NCBI RefSeq assembly: GCF_902713425.1
Contig: NC_081217.1
Span: 18,104,659-18,168,658 of the forward strand
Reading direction: 5' to 3'
DNA from: Acipenser ruthenus
Lineage: Eukaryota; Chordata; Actinopteri; Acipenseriformes; Acipenseridae
DNA length: 64,000 bases
Part shown: one piece after another, positions 38,395-48,790 of the stretch
Layout of the letters: each line of letters starts with the position of its first letter
Position numbering within the stretch: position 1 is the stretch's first letter
Notes under the pieces: model-generated
Databases searched by the model: none
Seen by the model: the letters and a program-made list of their open reading frames with translations, nothing else
Told to the model about the DNA's origin: nothing
Position numbers and translations under genes: made by a program

Positions 38395-38860
38395 CAATCA
38401 ATTCTATTTTTCAATTTCAATGTTATTTATATAGAGCCTTTCATATCACAGCATCTGAAATGTCGATTAAAACAGAAAAAAAGGATGCAGCATCTAGAAG
38501 TAGTAACAATTATAAAACATCAATAACTTATTATAATAATACTAATAAATAATATCAATGAATAATAACAATAAACAAAATCAAAATAAAACAAGTTAGG
38601 AAAACAGGACCTGAATAAGAATGATAGCTTCAACACAAAATTACAAACAAATAAAAGAAATAAAAACAATTCGATTTGTAAGTCAGGTTAAAAAGACTGA
38701 ACTAGAAAAGTAAGTCTTTAATTTTGACTTAAAAATATTGACTAAAGCAGAATCTAATAGAAAGGGCAATATTTGGTACAATCTGTGTTCCAAAGCAATG
38801 ATATTCTGTTCTAATAGGAGAAAGGGTAGAAATTAGTCTGTTACAACACTGTTATTATCA
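38395..38860 (-). mobile_element. 5'-truncated LINE fragment
   Basis: The minus strand encodes LWNTDCTKYCPF and later VNIFKSKLKTYFS, the C-terminal pattern of L2-group ORF2. It then runs into a 3' end with GAAAGGCTCTATATAAATAA, typical of LINE tails. It lies in the proposed 5' UTR intron of gene B, in the same orientation as the gene. Confidence 0.6.
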
Positions 38861-39069
38861 TTATTACTTACTGACATGGTATAATATCCAGCTTAGGCTT
38901 TAAAACAAGGATATTTAGATTCTTCATAAGTCAAACTTTGTAGTTATTTATTTATTTATTTATTTAACTGCCAATAACAAACTGAAGTAATAGGTATCAT
39001 AATAACCATGTAACATTGTTTGCAATATACCAATAACTCATGAACTTGTACGCTAGCAATCCACCTTAC

Positions 39070-39140
39070 CGGTGCTTGATGAGAGGGGAGCCTTCGTCTC
39101 TGTTCTTGATCACAACACTAGCCGATATCTGCCTTATATA
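39070..39140 (-). promoter_or_regulatory. TATA box and non-coding exon 1 of cytokine gene B
   Basis: TATATAAGG on the minus strand (39132-39140), then about 60 bp ending in the donor AGCACCG/GTAAGG at 39070/39069. The partner acceptor is TTTGACAG at about 38318, just before the start codon. The spacing puts the transcription start near 39107. Confidence 0.65.
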
Positions 39141-39399
39141 GGATCCCCAGTTTTGGGGGGACTTTATCTGGTAAAATGAAGTCACCCTGTACTCACCTGG
39201 TACCTTACAGAATTTGCATAATTTCATCAGAGGGCCAGAGTAGTTTTTCTTTCACACATCTGATTTGTAAATTAGGAACTAAAAACCTTAGCTCATCACC
39301 GCTGCAAGAGAAAATTCTTGTATTAGGCAAGATGTTACAGGTGTAAATTACAATGATGATATTCATGGAACACTGCCTGAAACTGTCTATGCTTCTAAC

Positions 39400-42015
39400 A
39401 TCATTGTAATACATTGTAATATTGCATGATGTATGTAAGTACACAATTGTATCAGAAAAGGGTTAGGCTTAGGGTTAGGTTAGGGATAGTGGACCACCAT
39501 CACAAAGCACTTTATAAGATGCAGTAACAACAAGAAATCCATAATACTTTAAATACAGAGAAATGCATAATGCATGATATACAGTAAGAAAAAAAGCATA
39601 ATACATTAAATACAGTGGAAAGTGCATAATACATGATAGTAACATAATACATGAAATAGTAGCCGCAACACAGCAGCTAATAGCAGATATCATGCTTAAA
39701 GAGCATGGAAAGCAAAAGAGAACAGGTGGGTCTTGAGAGTTGATTTAAAGCGAGCGACGGTGGGAGCATCACACACCAAAGCTGGGAGAGAGTTCCAGAG
39801 AGTCGGAGCCATGAAGCTAAATGAGCGTTCTCTGAGTGTGGTGCACTTTTGCTTGGGGATAACAAGCAGTCCAGAGTCGGAGGACCTCAGCTTGCGGGCA
39901 GGGACATAGCGGGTCAGCAGGTTGAGGAGGTACTCGGGACCTGTGTGATGAAGGGCATTGTAGGTGAGCAGGAAAGTTTTGAAAATAATCCTGAACTTTA
40001 CAGGTAGCCAGTGCAGCTGGGCAAGACGGGGGGTGATGTGATCACGTATATAGAGAGCTGCAGTAGTCGAGTCGAGAGGAGACATGACAAAATATCTCTG
40101 CATCTGGGAGGGAAAGGTAGGGACGGACTTTGGAGATGTTTCGAAGATGGTAGAAGGAAGATTTGACCACGGAGGAGATTTGGGCATCAAAGGAGAGGTT
40201 GCTGTCAAGAAGTACACCAAGGCTTCGTACTGTGGGGGAAGGCAGCAGAAGACAGTTTCTGTGGTTCAGGGCAGCTATATTTAGATTCTTAAGTTGAGTT
40301 TTAGATCATACCAGAAGGAGTTCAGATTTGCTAGTGTTCAGCTGAAGAAAATTGGCAGACATCCAGGCCTTGATGTCTTGAATGCAAGCCGAGAGCCGGA
40401 CCGTGGCAGAGGGGCTACCAGGGTCGAGTTTTAAGTAGAGCTGGCTGTTGTCAGCATAGGAGTGAAACATAAGGCTGTGTTGGTGGATGAGGTGACCCAA
40501 GGGAAGCATGTAGATATTGAAGAGAAGGGGCCCCAAGAACAGATCCTTGGGAGACACCACAGGTGACTGGGTTTGCAACACCACGGCTTCCATCATAGAA
40601 GACAGACTGCATGCATCCGGATAGGTAAGAGGACATCCAGGAGAGACAGGTTCCAGAGATCCCAGCAACTTCTGAAGGCAGTCAAGAATAATGCCATGAT
40701 CTATGGTGTCAAAAGCAGCTATTAGGTCAAGGAGGACAAGCAGAGAGGGAGCACCAGCATCAGCATTGAGCAGGAGATCTTTCACAATCCAGAGCACAGC
40801 AGTTTCAGTAAGTACTATGACTTAGGAAACCAGACTTAGAGATTCAGCAGATTGTTGTCCGTGAGATGTTTCATCAGCTGACTGGCTACAGCCCTTTCGA
40901 GAGTTTTTGGGAGAAAAGGGAGCTTGGAGATGGGACGGAAATTAGATAAGTCAGCCGGGTCAAGGGAGGGTTTTTTGAGTACCGGCATAACTCGGGCAAG
41001 CTTGAGGGCAGCAGGAACCGAGCCTGAATCCAGGGACAGGTTGAGAGTGTGCATAATGGAGGGATCAAGATCAGAAGCACAGAGACGGACAAGGTTAGTC
41101 GGCCAGGGGTCCAGGGGGCATGTGGCAGTAGTTGATTTCAACAGTAAGCCGGAAACATCAGCAATGGAGAGAGGAGAGAAGAGAGGGCAGGAGGGGCAAT
41201 CGGAGGAGAGTCAAGGTGGTCAAGTAGTAAACTGGGTTTGTGGTGGGCAAGTGTAGAATAGATGTTGTTGATTTTGTTCCGAAAGAAAGAGGAGAAATCA
41301 TGACAGGTAAGAGAGGAGGATGGATGGGAGTTGGAGCTGTGGGTGGCTGGATGTAGGATTTGGTCAATGGTCTTAAAGAGAACATCGTATTTACCATGAT
41401 TTCAGAGAAGTATTTCACCCTGGCCGCAGCGAGCGCATGCCTGTAGCTCGCGAGATGGTTGGTCCAGATATCTCTCTGAACCGTTAGTCCAGACGACCTC
41501 CACCTGCGCTCAAGCTTGCGGCAGGCAGATTTAAGCACTCGAAGTTCGAGGGTGTACCATGGGCAGTTACGATCTTTCTTGACGGTTCTGGTTGTAAGCG
41601 GGGCAACAGTGTCAATGATATGAGTAAGGATTAAGGTTAGGGTTAGGTGGGTTAGGGCTAGGGTTAGGGTTATGTTGTGCAAAAAGATTTACACATTAAG
41701 TAAATTGTCACTATGCATAACAGCATAAAAATCAGTAATAGCAGTTTACAGCCCTATAGATTATAGAGTCTTATTATGTACCACTGTAAGATTATAAGGT
41801 TTATTATGTACAGGTCGAGTGGACATCTTAACTGACTTCACCACAGCACACAAACTGGCAGTTTAATAAAAAGGACGACCAGATTTCAAAATATTACTGA
41901 TGAAGACAGACATGTCCGTTGAGTGATATAAATGCACTACAGTCGGTCTCGTCATTTATCCTTATGTAATTATATGTAAGTACACATGTATTTACTGAGT
42001 AACTACTATATTAAT
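39400..42015. mobile_element. Telomere-like palindromic element, copy 4, split by insertions
   Basis: The left part (about 39400-39488) ends in GGGTTAGGCTTAGGGTTAGG. The right part resumes at about 41626 with GGGTTAGGTGGGTTAGGGC and ATTTACACATTAAGTAAATTG, and the last part (41950-42015) has TAAGTACACATGTATTTACT. An L2 LINE occupies 39489-41625, and about 230 bp of unrelated DNA interrupts the right half at about 41727-41950. Confidence 0.7.
39489..41625 (-). mobile_element. L2-type LINE, 5'-truncated, inside a telomere-like array
   Basis: The minus strand reads from the pre-RT region (APLTTRTVKKDRNCPWYTLE, LKSACRKLERRWRSSGL) through reverse transcriptase blocks (NFRPISKLPFLPKTLERAV, LLDLIAAFDTIDHGIIL, HSYADNSQLYLKL) to the C-terminal domain (HITPRLAQLHWLPVKFRI, APTLWNSLPAL, RFKSTLKTHLF) and a 3' UTR ending GCTTTGTGATGGTGGTCC. 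The endonuclease domain is absent. The catalytic YADD box reads YADN, and the frame is broken several times, so it is inactive. Target-primed insertion in TTAGGG-like DNA explains the telomere-like sequence on both sides. Confidence 0.88.
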
Positions 42016-42363
42016 ACATAATACATTGTTATCATTATTCTAATTCTAATTCATTATTTCTTAACATTGCAAAACAGGTGCAGGTGAATTCCCCTCTGCT
42101 TTTTGTATTTCTTAATTTCTTGTATCCTTAGCTGACTGGTAAAGGGTGTACCTGTAGAAAAGTCCTCTTGATGACATCACCACTGTATCTTCCTCAGTGC
42201 AGAGATTCAGGTAGGGGCTGAGTCACTACACGTTGTGAAAGAAGATCAAGTTATCTTAATACTAGCCTGAGATGCATACAGATTCAGAACTAAGTACAGT
42301 ACACCAGCACACCAGGAGGCCACCTTCACTTTTCATATATAGCATTGTTTTTATTCCAAACTA

Positions 42364-42365
<2 letters not shown>

Positions 42366-42435
<70 letters not shown>
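42366..42435. repeat. (GT)n microsatellite
   Basis: About 35 GT units inside duplication unit 1. The matching site in unit 2 (44241-44256) has only about 8. Confidence 0.95.
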
Positions 42436-42439
<4 letters not shown>

Positions 42440-43116
42440 TCAGTCACACACTGTTTATTGTAACATGTCAACAGCAGAGGGCAGTGTACCCCTCCTTATT
42501 AAATGTTCACTGCTAGAAGGTTGATTCAGAGTGCGGTCTGAAAATTAAACAAGAATATCTAGAATAAAGGTATGAAGTTGAATTAACCCCCTAGGTACCA
42601 GAGGCGAGCAGACAGCGCTCTCTTTAACAATGCACCACTGTCTCTCTGTACGTGTCTGTTGAAATTCCCATTGTTAGTGCATTCAATCACACTGTATGAT
42701 GTTTTTTTTTTATGTTTCCCATTACGAAGGTACCTACACTTTCAATGTGTTTTCTCCCTGCTTTGCATACATAGGCGTGATCTCAATTGAGGAAATGAAA
42801 ATGACACTTAAAAAGCAATACCTTCGGTTTCAAGATGAGGATGCATTCTCAGAATCAGGAAGATGGCATTCTAAAATTAATTTAAAAAAAAAACATTCAG
42901 GAAGGAAGAACAAAGGAAGGAAAGAAAGAAGGACGCCAAACAAGGAATACATCAGTCATAGTATAACATTGTATTGCATTTCACTACATTACATAGATTG
43001 CATTACAGAATACCAATTGCTAAGCCACTTTCACTAAGCCTTTACTAGTCATACAGTTCCATGTATTTACAAAGACATTTTATTTTTCAATTTAGAGAAT
43101 ATAAAGCAGACAACCA

Positions 43117-43323
43117 TTAGGGTTCTCATATGACTCCATGTGCACTGGGACAGTTAGTAACAGTTCAGGCTTTTCAGCTCACACCCAATTCTGGTAAGTG
43201 TAGTCCTGCTGTGAAAGGTACCTGGGACAGGTCAAATGTACCAGAATGCACTGGGGTGTGAGTTGAAAAGCCTGAACTGTCCCAAACTGTCCTAGTGTAC
43301 ATGGAGTCATATGGGAACCCTAA
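43117..43323. mobile_element. 207-bp palindromic MITE
   Basis: The left arm TTAGGGTTCTCATATGACTC... through TTTCAGCTCACACCC pairs with the right arm GGGGTGTGAGTTGAAAAGC... through TCATATGGGAACCCTAA. Arms are about 70 bp each with a non-palindromic centre. Non-coding. Absent from the paralogous position in duplication unit 2, as expected of an insertion or a later deletion. Confidence 0.8.
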
Positions 43324-43470
43324 GAAGAGATTTTGGGGCACATTTCCAAGCATTTATTTTGAGAAAAAGGGACATTTATACAATTTACAAACATGTTACT
43401 GGAAACAAAGTGATTGAGCCTAAAGTCACTAATAAAAATATAAAATGTTTTTAGTGTTAACATTTTTTGG

Positions 43471-43795
43471 CAACACTTTACATTCAGTGTCTCTAATTAC
43501 TGTGTATTTACATAGTAGTTACTTAGTAAATACATGTGCACTTACACATAATTACAATGTTATTATGCACAGTTACAATGTACTTAATGTGTACATCTTT
43601 TTGCACGATATATGTAAGTACACAATTGTATAAGAAAAGGGTTAGCATTTGGATTAGGGTTATGTGGGTTAAGGTTAGGATTAGAGTGGTTAGGGTCAGG
43701 GTTCGGGATAGTGTGAGGGTTATATTGTACAAAAACATTTATACATTAAGTACATTGTAACTATGCATACAGCAAGGACACTGTAACTATGCATA
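43471..43795. mobile_element. Telomere-like palindromic element, copy 5
   Basis: Starts CAACACTTTACATTCAGTG, continues with TAATTACTGTGTATTTACAT, CATAATTACAATGTTATTATG, a degenerate array (GGATTAGGGTTATGTGGGTT, GGTTAGGGTCAGGGTTCGGG) and the returning half CATTAAGTACATTGTAACTATG. It lies at the junction between the two duplication units. Confidence 0.8.
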
Positions 43796-43839
43796 AAAAC
43801 ATTGTATTCATTTTTTTTATAAATCACAGAGCTCATATG

Positions 43840-43845
<6 letters not shown>

Positions 43846-43911
<66 letters not shown>
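43846..43911. repeat. (TA)n microsatellite
   Basis: About 33 TA units at the junction of the duplication units. Confidence 0.95.
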
Positions 43912-43915
<4 letters not shown>

Positions 43916-44599
43916 ATTATTTTTATTTTTTATTTTTTTATCATTATTCTAATTCTAATTCATTATTTCCTAACATTGCAAACCAGGTGCAGGTGAATTC
44001 CCCTCTGCTTTTTGTATTTCTTAATTTCTTGTATCCTTAGCTGGGTGTACCTGCAGAAAAGTCCTCTTGATGACATCACCACTGTATCTTCCTCAGTGCA
44101 GAGATTCAGGCAGGGGCTGAGTCACTACACGTTGTGAAAGAAGATCAGGTTATCTTAATACTGGCCTGAAATAAATATCAATTCAGATGTAGTACACCTG
44201 CATCTTTTCATACATAGCATTGTTCATATTAAAAACTGAAGTGTGTGTGTGTGTATAAATATATATATATATAGAACTCACTGAAGAGGCCCATCTATTA
44301 TTTTTTTATAATACATGGATACCCTTGTGATGCTAGTATTAAAGAAGATGAGGTTCAGCAGTACAGTTTTTTTAAGCATAGTCAGTTCTGTACAGACGTT
44401 CTATGTCGTTATCTGTTAGTACTTCAGCTTTATTTGGATGATTGCCTTTACCTTGTTTTAATTTGGAGTTCCACTCTGAGATACGAGATACTGTGGGTGT
44501 TGCTGAGTGATTGAAAACGAGACATTTTGTGTTTGAATTGAAAGTGATGGTCTCCAGGAGTCGAATGAGTTAAAGTTCAAGTATATTTTCCTCTAGAGG

Positions 44600-44603
<4 letters not shown>

Positions 44604-44673
<70 letters not shown>
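44604..44673. repeat. (TA)n microsatellite
   Basis: About 34 TA units immediately 5' of the LINE coding sequence. Confidence 0.95.
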
Positions 44674-44676
<3 letters not shown>

Positions 44677-46410
44677 ATTACCTTGCAGGAACTGACAGAG
44701 CTAGTTCAACATATGAGAGCTACTACATGCTCTCTTGATCCTATTCCTACAAAACTATTAAAATATGTTCTTGGTGTTATTAATACCCACATTTTAAAAA
44801 TTATAAATGGTTCACTTTCCTCCAGTATAGTTCCCTCAGCACTTAAGGTAGCTGTGGTAAAGCCTATGCTTAAGAAACACAATTTGGACCCTAAAGTCCT
44901 CAATAACTATAGGCCAATCTCCAACCTACCATTCTTAGATAAGATTCTAGAGAGAGTTCTTGCAATTCAATTACAAACAATTCTAACTCTAAATGGTATA
45001 TTTGAGAAGTTTCAGTCTGGTTTTCGTGCTGCTCATAGCACAGAGATGGCCCTTGTCAGAGTTGTGAATGATCTGCTGATAAGCTCTGACTCTGGCTTTC
45101 CATCAGTATTAATTCTTCTTGATTGGAGTGCTGCCTTTGATACTGCAGACCATTCCATCCTACTGAATCGTATTGAAAGCACAGTGGGGCTGTCTGGCCT
45201 TGTCCTGTCCTGGTTCAAATATTATCTTTCTGATAGGTTTCAGTGTGTCTCTATTGGGGAGGTAAAATCTGCATTATCAGAAGTTGTCTGTGGTGTTCCA
45301 CAGGGCTCTATTCCAGGTCCCTTGCTGTTTTCATTACATATTTTACCATTGGGTGACATTATCCGCAGACACAGAGTGAACTTCCATTGCTATGCTGATG
45401 ATACCCAGCTATATTTGTCCCTAAAGCCAGGAATTTCTTTTGCCGGTGTTATTAGCTATTTGCCTTACAGACATCAAGCATTGGATGTGACAGAATTTTC
45501 TAATGTTGAATTCAGATAAAACAGAGGTCATGCTAGTGGGATCACAGAACCAACTAAAAGGAAATGTGGGATTACATGAGCTCGACCCTTGCAGCCTCTT
45601 ATCAAAACAAACTAGAAATTAAGTGTTTGGGGGTCATCTTTGATCCTGATCTATCATTTGAGACTCATATTAGGGAAGTTACTAAAGTATCTTTTTACCA
45701 TTTGAGAAATATAACTTAGACCAATTATTTCCGTATCTGATGCCGAGACTAATGCATGCCTTTGTTTTACCTAGAATTGATTATTGTAAAGCACTTTTTT
45801 ATGGTGTCCCAAAATATGGATACCGCCGCTAGAATTCTGACTAAAACCAGGAAAAGTGAACATATTGCCCCTGTTTTGGCCTCTTTACACTGACTCCCTG
45901 TGCAGTACAGAATTGATTTTGCTGTTAACTTACAAGGCCCTGAATGGATTAGCACCTAGTTATTTGCAGGAGTTACTGACTCTGTATCTTCCAAACCGCA
46001 CTCTGAGATCACAGGATTAGGGGCTGCTGGTTATTCCTAGGGTCAACAAAAGCAACACTGGAGGAAGGGCTTCTTTCTTGTACAGCTCCTAAATTATGGA
46101 ATTATGTCAGGGAAGCTGGGACCGTTACAGTTTTCAAGTCAAGACTAAAAACGCACTTTTATAAAATGGCTTACTTATCTTAGTGGGTTTTAATGTAATT
46201 TTAAAATTGCTGCTTTTGTATTATTATGTGTATCTGTTATTTAAATGGTCTGACTGTAGCAGTCGTATGTGTGACATGCTATACAAATGTATTGTTGTAT
46301 GTTCTTTTTTTCTGCAATGTAATGTACAGTGCTTTGCAATACTTTTGTATAAAAAAGCACTATATAATTGCAATAAATAAATAAATAAATAAATAAATAA
46401 GTGGTGAGAT
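44674..46410 (+). mobile_element. L2-type LINE, 5'-truncated
   Basis: An 281-codon frame holds most of the reverse transcriptase: [87 protein letters not shown] and the catalytic [12 protein letters not shown]. After 45.4 kb the frame shifts repeatedly, though C-terminal pieces (VFKSRLKTHFYKMAY) and a LINE-type 3' UTR (GCACTATATAATTGCAATA) ending in (AAAT)n are clear. There is no endonuclease domain. It differs in sequence from the 39.5-41.6 kb LINE, so it is a separate subfamily. Not functional. Confidence 0.9.
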
Positions 46411-46576
46411 TTTTTGTTTTAAAACTTTGGTGAGCACTCCTTTAATCGGCTTGTTGTAACATGTCAACAGCAGAGGGCAGTGTACCCCTCCTTATTAAAT
46501 GTTCACTGCTAGAAGGTTGATTCAGAGTGCGGTCTGATAATTAAACAAGAATCTCTAGAATAAAGGTATGACGTTG

Positions 46577-46578
<2 letters not shown>

Positions 46579-46628
<50 letters not shown>
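46579..46628. repeat. (TA)n microsatellite
   Basis: About 25 TA units inside duplication unit 2, absent from the matching site of unit 1. Confidence 0.95.
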
Positions 46629-46631
<3 letters not shown>

Positions 46632-46784
46632 ATTACTGATATCTATAGGTACTGATATCTTCAATGTGTTTTCTTCCTCCTGAAAAAGGGACTTTATACA
46701 ATTTACAAGAATGTTACTGAAAACAAAGTGATTGTACCTAAAATGACTAATACAAATATAAAATGCTCTTAGTGTTAACATATT

Positions 46785-46905
46785 TTGCATGACGTGTCTC
46801 TAATAACTGTGTATTTACATTGTAGTTACTTAGTAAATACATGTATACTTACATATACAATGTTAATACGCAGTTACAAAGTTCTTAATGTGTCAATCTT
46901 TTTAA
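46785..46905. repeat. Telomere-like palindromic element, half copy 6
   Basis: Contains GTGTCTCTAATAACTGTG, TAGTTACTTAGTAAATACAT and GTTCTTAATGTGTCAATC, the left half of the consensus, and stops before the telomere-like core. Confidence 0.65.
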
Positions 46906-48540
46906 ACAATAATAAAATGTGATTGCATTTTAAGATGTTATTTAAATATTTGAAAAACAATAAAAAGTTAACCAAAAAAAAGAAACAATCCTTTTTTTTT
47001 TTGGAGGGGAGGGGGCAAAAAAGGGTCTGGTGTTTAATGTCTCTTATTTATAACTTTGTCCCGTTTTGGCTAATCCGGTGTTTTTAAAGTATCAGCCCAT
47101 GTTTCAAAGAGAAAGACTGCATACAGATTTTGCAAAACTAACTTCCATCTTACAAATTGGCGAAACATACGTGGTAGAACTGTCCTGAAGCGAGCTTTTA
47201 AAAAGACTTCTACTGTCCATTACAGAGCTGCGTCATGGCAAGGCGTGGTCTTGGAGGGGGGTGTTTTCATTTCCTAAAAAGCAGCCCAAGGAACTTCCAC
47301 GAATGAGAAGTCTCAGGCAAGCACTGCGTTGTCATGAGTCTCATCTCGTCTGCAGCTCCACAAAGTGTATGGATGTTCCCTCATAAAGGTCCACCTCAGC
47401 GAGGCTATTCAATCATAAAATATTAATCTTTCAAGCTTGTCAAAATCTTGTATTGCCCCTTTTTTATATATCTTTATACGTATGGTAGCTATGTAATAAA
47501 GTCGTGAGCTTTTAATCAAAGGAGAGAAATCCGAGGTGTGTTTGTATATTTTCTATGTAAAGGATACGCCATGATCACGAATGTGGATGGCTTGTGAGAG
47601 AAATAAACACATCACTTTATAAAGGGTCATGCCGTTTTGGGTTTATTTAAGAAGTATAGAAAGAAAGTATGACATAGTAAATGTATGATAACGCTTCACT
47701 TCGGACATTTCCCGGTAAATCTTAAGAATAACCAAGTGAATTTGGCTAATGACCAAGTGTCTTTCTAATCGCCTTCACACATTTATGTAGTTACCATATA
47801 TTCTTCGACATGAATGATTATTTTGTTAATTGATCATTTATACGCAGGAATAAATAATCCATTGGATGATATACCTGCATTTACCAATAAGCTTTGGTAA
47901 ATCATAAGATTCACTGGTAAATGTTCGGAACACACGATATATCTTCATATTCTGGGCATTTAACATCTTACTTGGTAAATGTTGACAGTTACCGGTAAAA
48001 AGATGTATCAGATTCGAACTTTTACCGTAACATATAGTACCGTAAATTCAAGGCCTTTGTCATTTTTTTTTTTCAAATTACGAACATGTCAATATTCTTT
48101 CAACTGTTTCTTCTAAATTACCATACTGTAAACAAAAGATAAACAACAGCGAAACAGGAAGCCTTTGAACCTAGAAGTTACTGCCCACTACAGGATATCA
48201 GCGGGACATTCTTATAAGAATCTGATACCATAAACTATACCAAACAACCACAGCAAAGCCTTTCTTTTGATGAGGTGTGTTTACAGGAACTTTTCATTTG
48301 GCACTTTGCTTAACACCTGCGATGTCAACTCTAGGTTTGGTTATCTTGTGTATCATGAAAATAATGCAACAATGTACAAAATCTGACTTTTAAGGTTTCC
48401 GCTACTGCTAATACTGTACGTAACTCAGGGCAAGAGATTAGAAGCTGCTGTTGTAAGCTTTTAACCCAAGGACATGTTTGCATTTCTTTAGGTGAAGGAG
48501 CACTTCTGTATGTGATGGTGTGCAATTGATTGTCTTACTC
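46906..48540. other. Intergenic DNA, no gene recognised
   Basis: Short unrelated frames only. Between about 47700 and 48060 the motif GGTAAAT or CCGGTAAA recurs at least five times in an AT-rich setting, which may be a decayed repeat. At about 47205-47300 a more GC-rich patch carries GGAAGTTCC and CATGACGC on the minus strand. Confidence 0.35.
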
Positions 48541-48790
48541 TTACTGTAGCAGTGTGGCATAGTGGTTAGGGCTCTGGACTCTTGACTGGAGGGTCGTGGG
48601 TTCAATCCCAGGTGGTGGACACTGCTGCTGTACCCTTGAGCAAGGTACTTTACCTAGATTGCTCCAATAAAAACCCAACTGTATAAATGGGTCATTGTAT
48701 TTAAAAATAATGTGATCTCTTGTAACAATTGTAAGTCGCCCTGGATAAGGGCGTCTGTTAAGAAATAAAATAAATAAATAAAATATATGC
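48541..48790 (+). mobile_element. tRNA-derived SINE, full length
   Basis: Head GTAGCAGTGTGGCATAGTGG with B-box GGGTTCAATCCCA (48599-48611), body GAGCAAGGTACTTTACCTAG and CCAACTGTATAAATGGGT, tail AAGTCGCCCTGGATAAGG and an (AAAT)n end. Same family as the reverse-oriented copy at 24.0 kb. Confidence 0.9.

Larger units (their letters stand above)
42029..43605. repeat. Segmental tandem duplication, unit 1
   Basis: Blocks shared in order with unit 2: TCATTATTCTAATTCTAATT; the 270-bp segment with CTCTTGATGACATCACCAC and GGGGCTGAGTCACTACACG; a (GT)n array; the block TGTCAACAGCAGAGGGCAGTG to GAATAAAGGTATGA; and TTTATACAATTTACAA onwards into a telomere-like palindrome. Unit 1 contains about 580 bp that unit 2 lacks, including the 207-bp palindrome. 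No gene recognised. Confidence 0.85.
43938..46905. repeat. Segmental tandem duplication, unit 2, with LINE insertion
   Basis: Second copy of the unit at 42029-43605. Homology runs 43938-44260, breaks at the (GT)n site where about 2.2 kb including an L2 LINE has been added, and resumes at about 46450 (TGTCAACAGCAGAGGGCAGTG) to 46905, ending in a half copy of the telomere-like palindrome (46785-46905). Confidence 0.85.
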
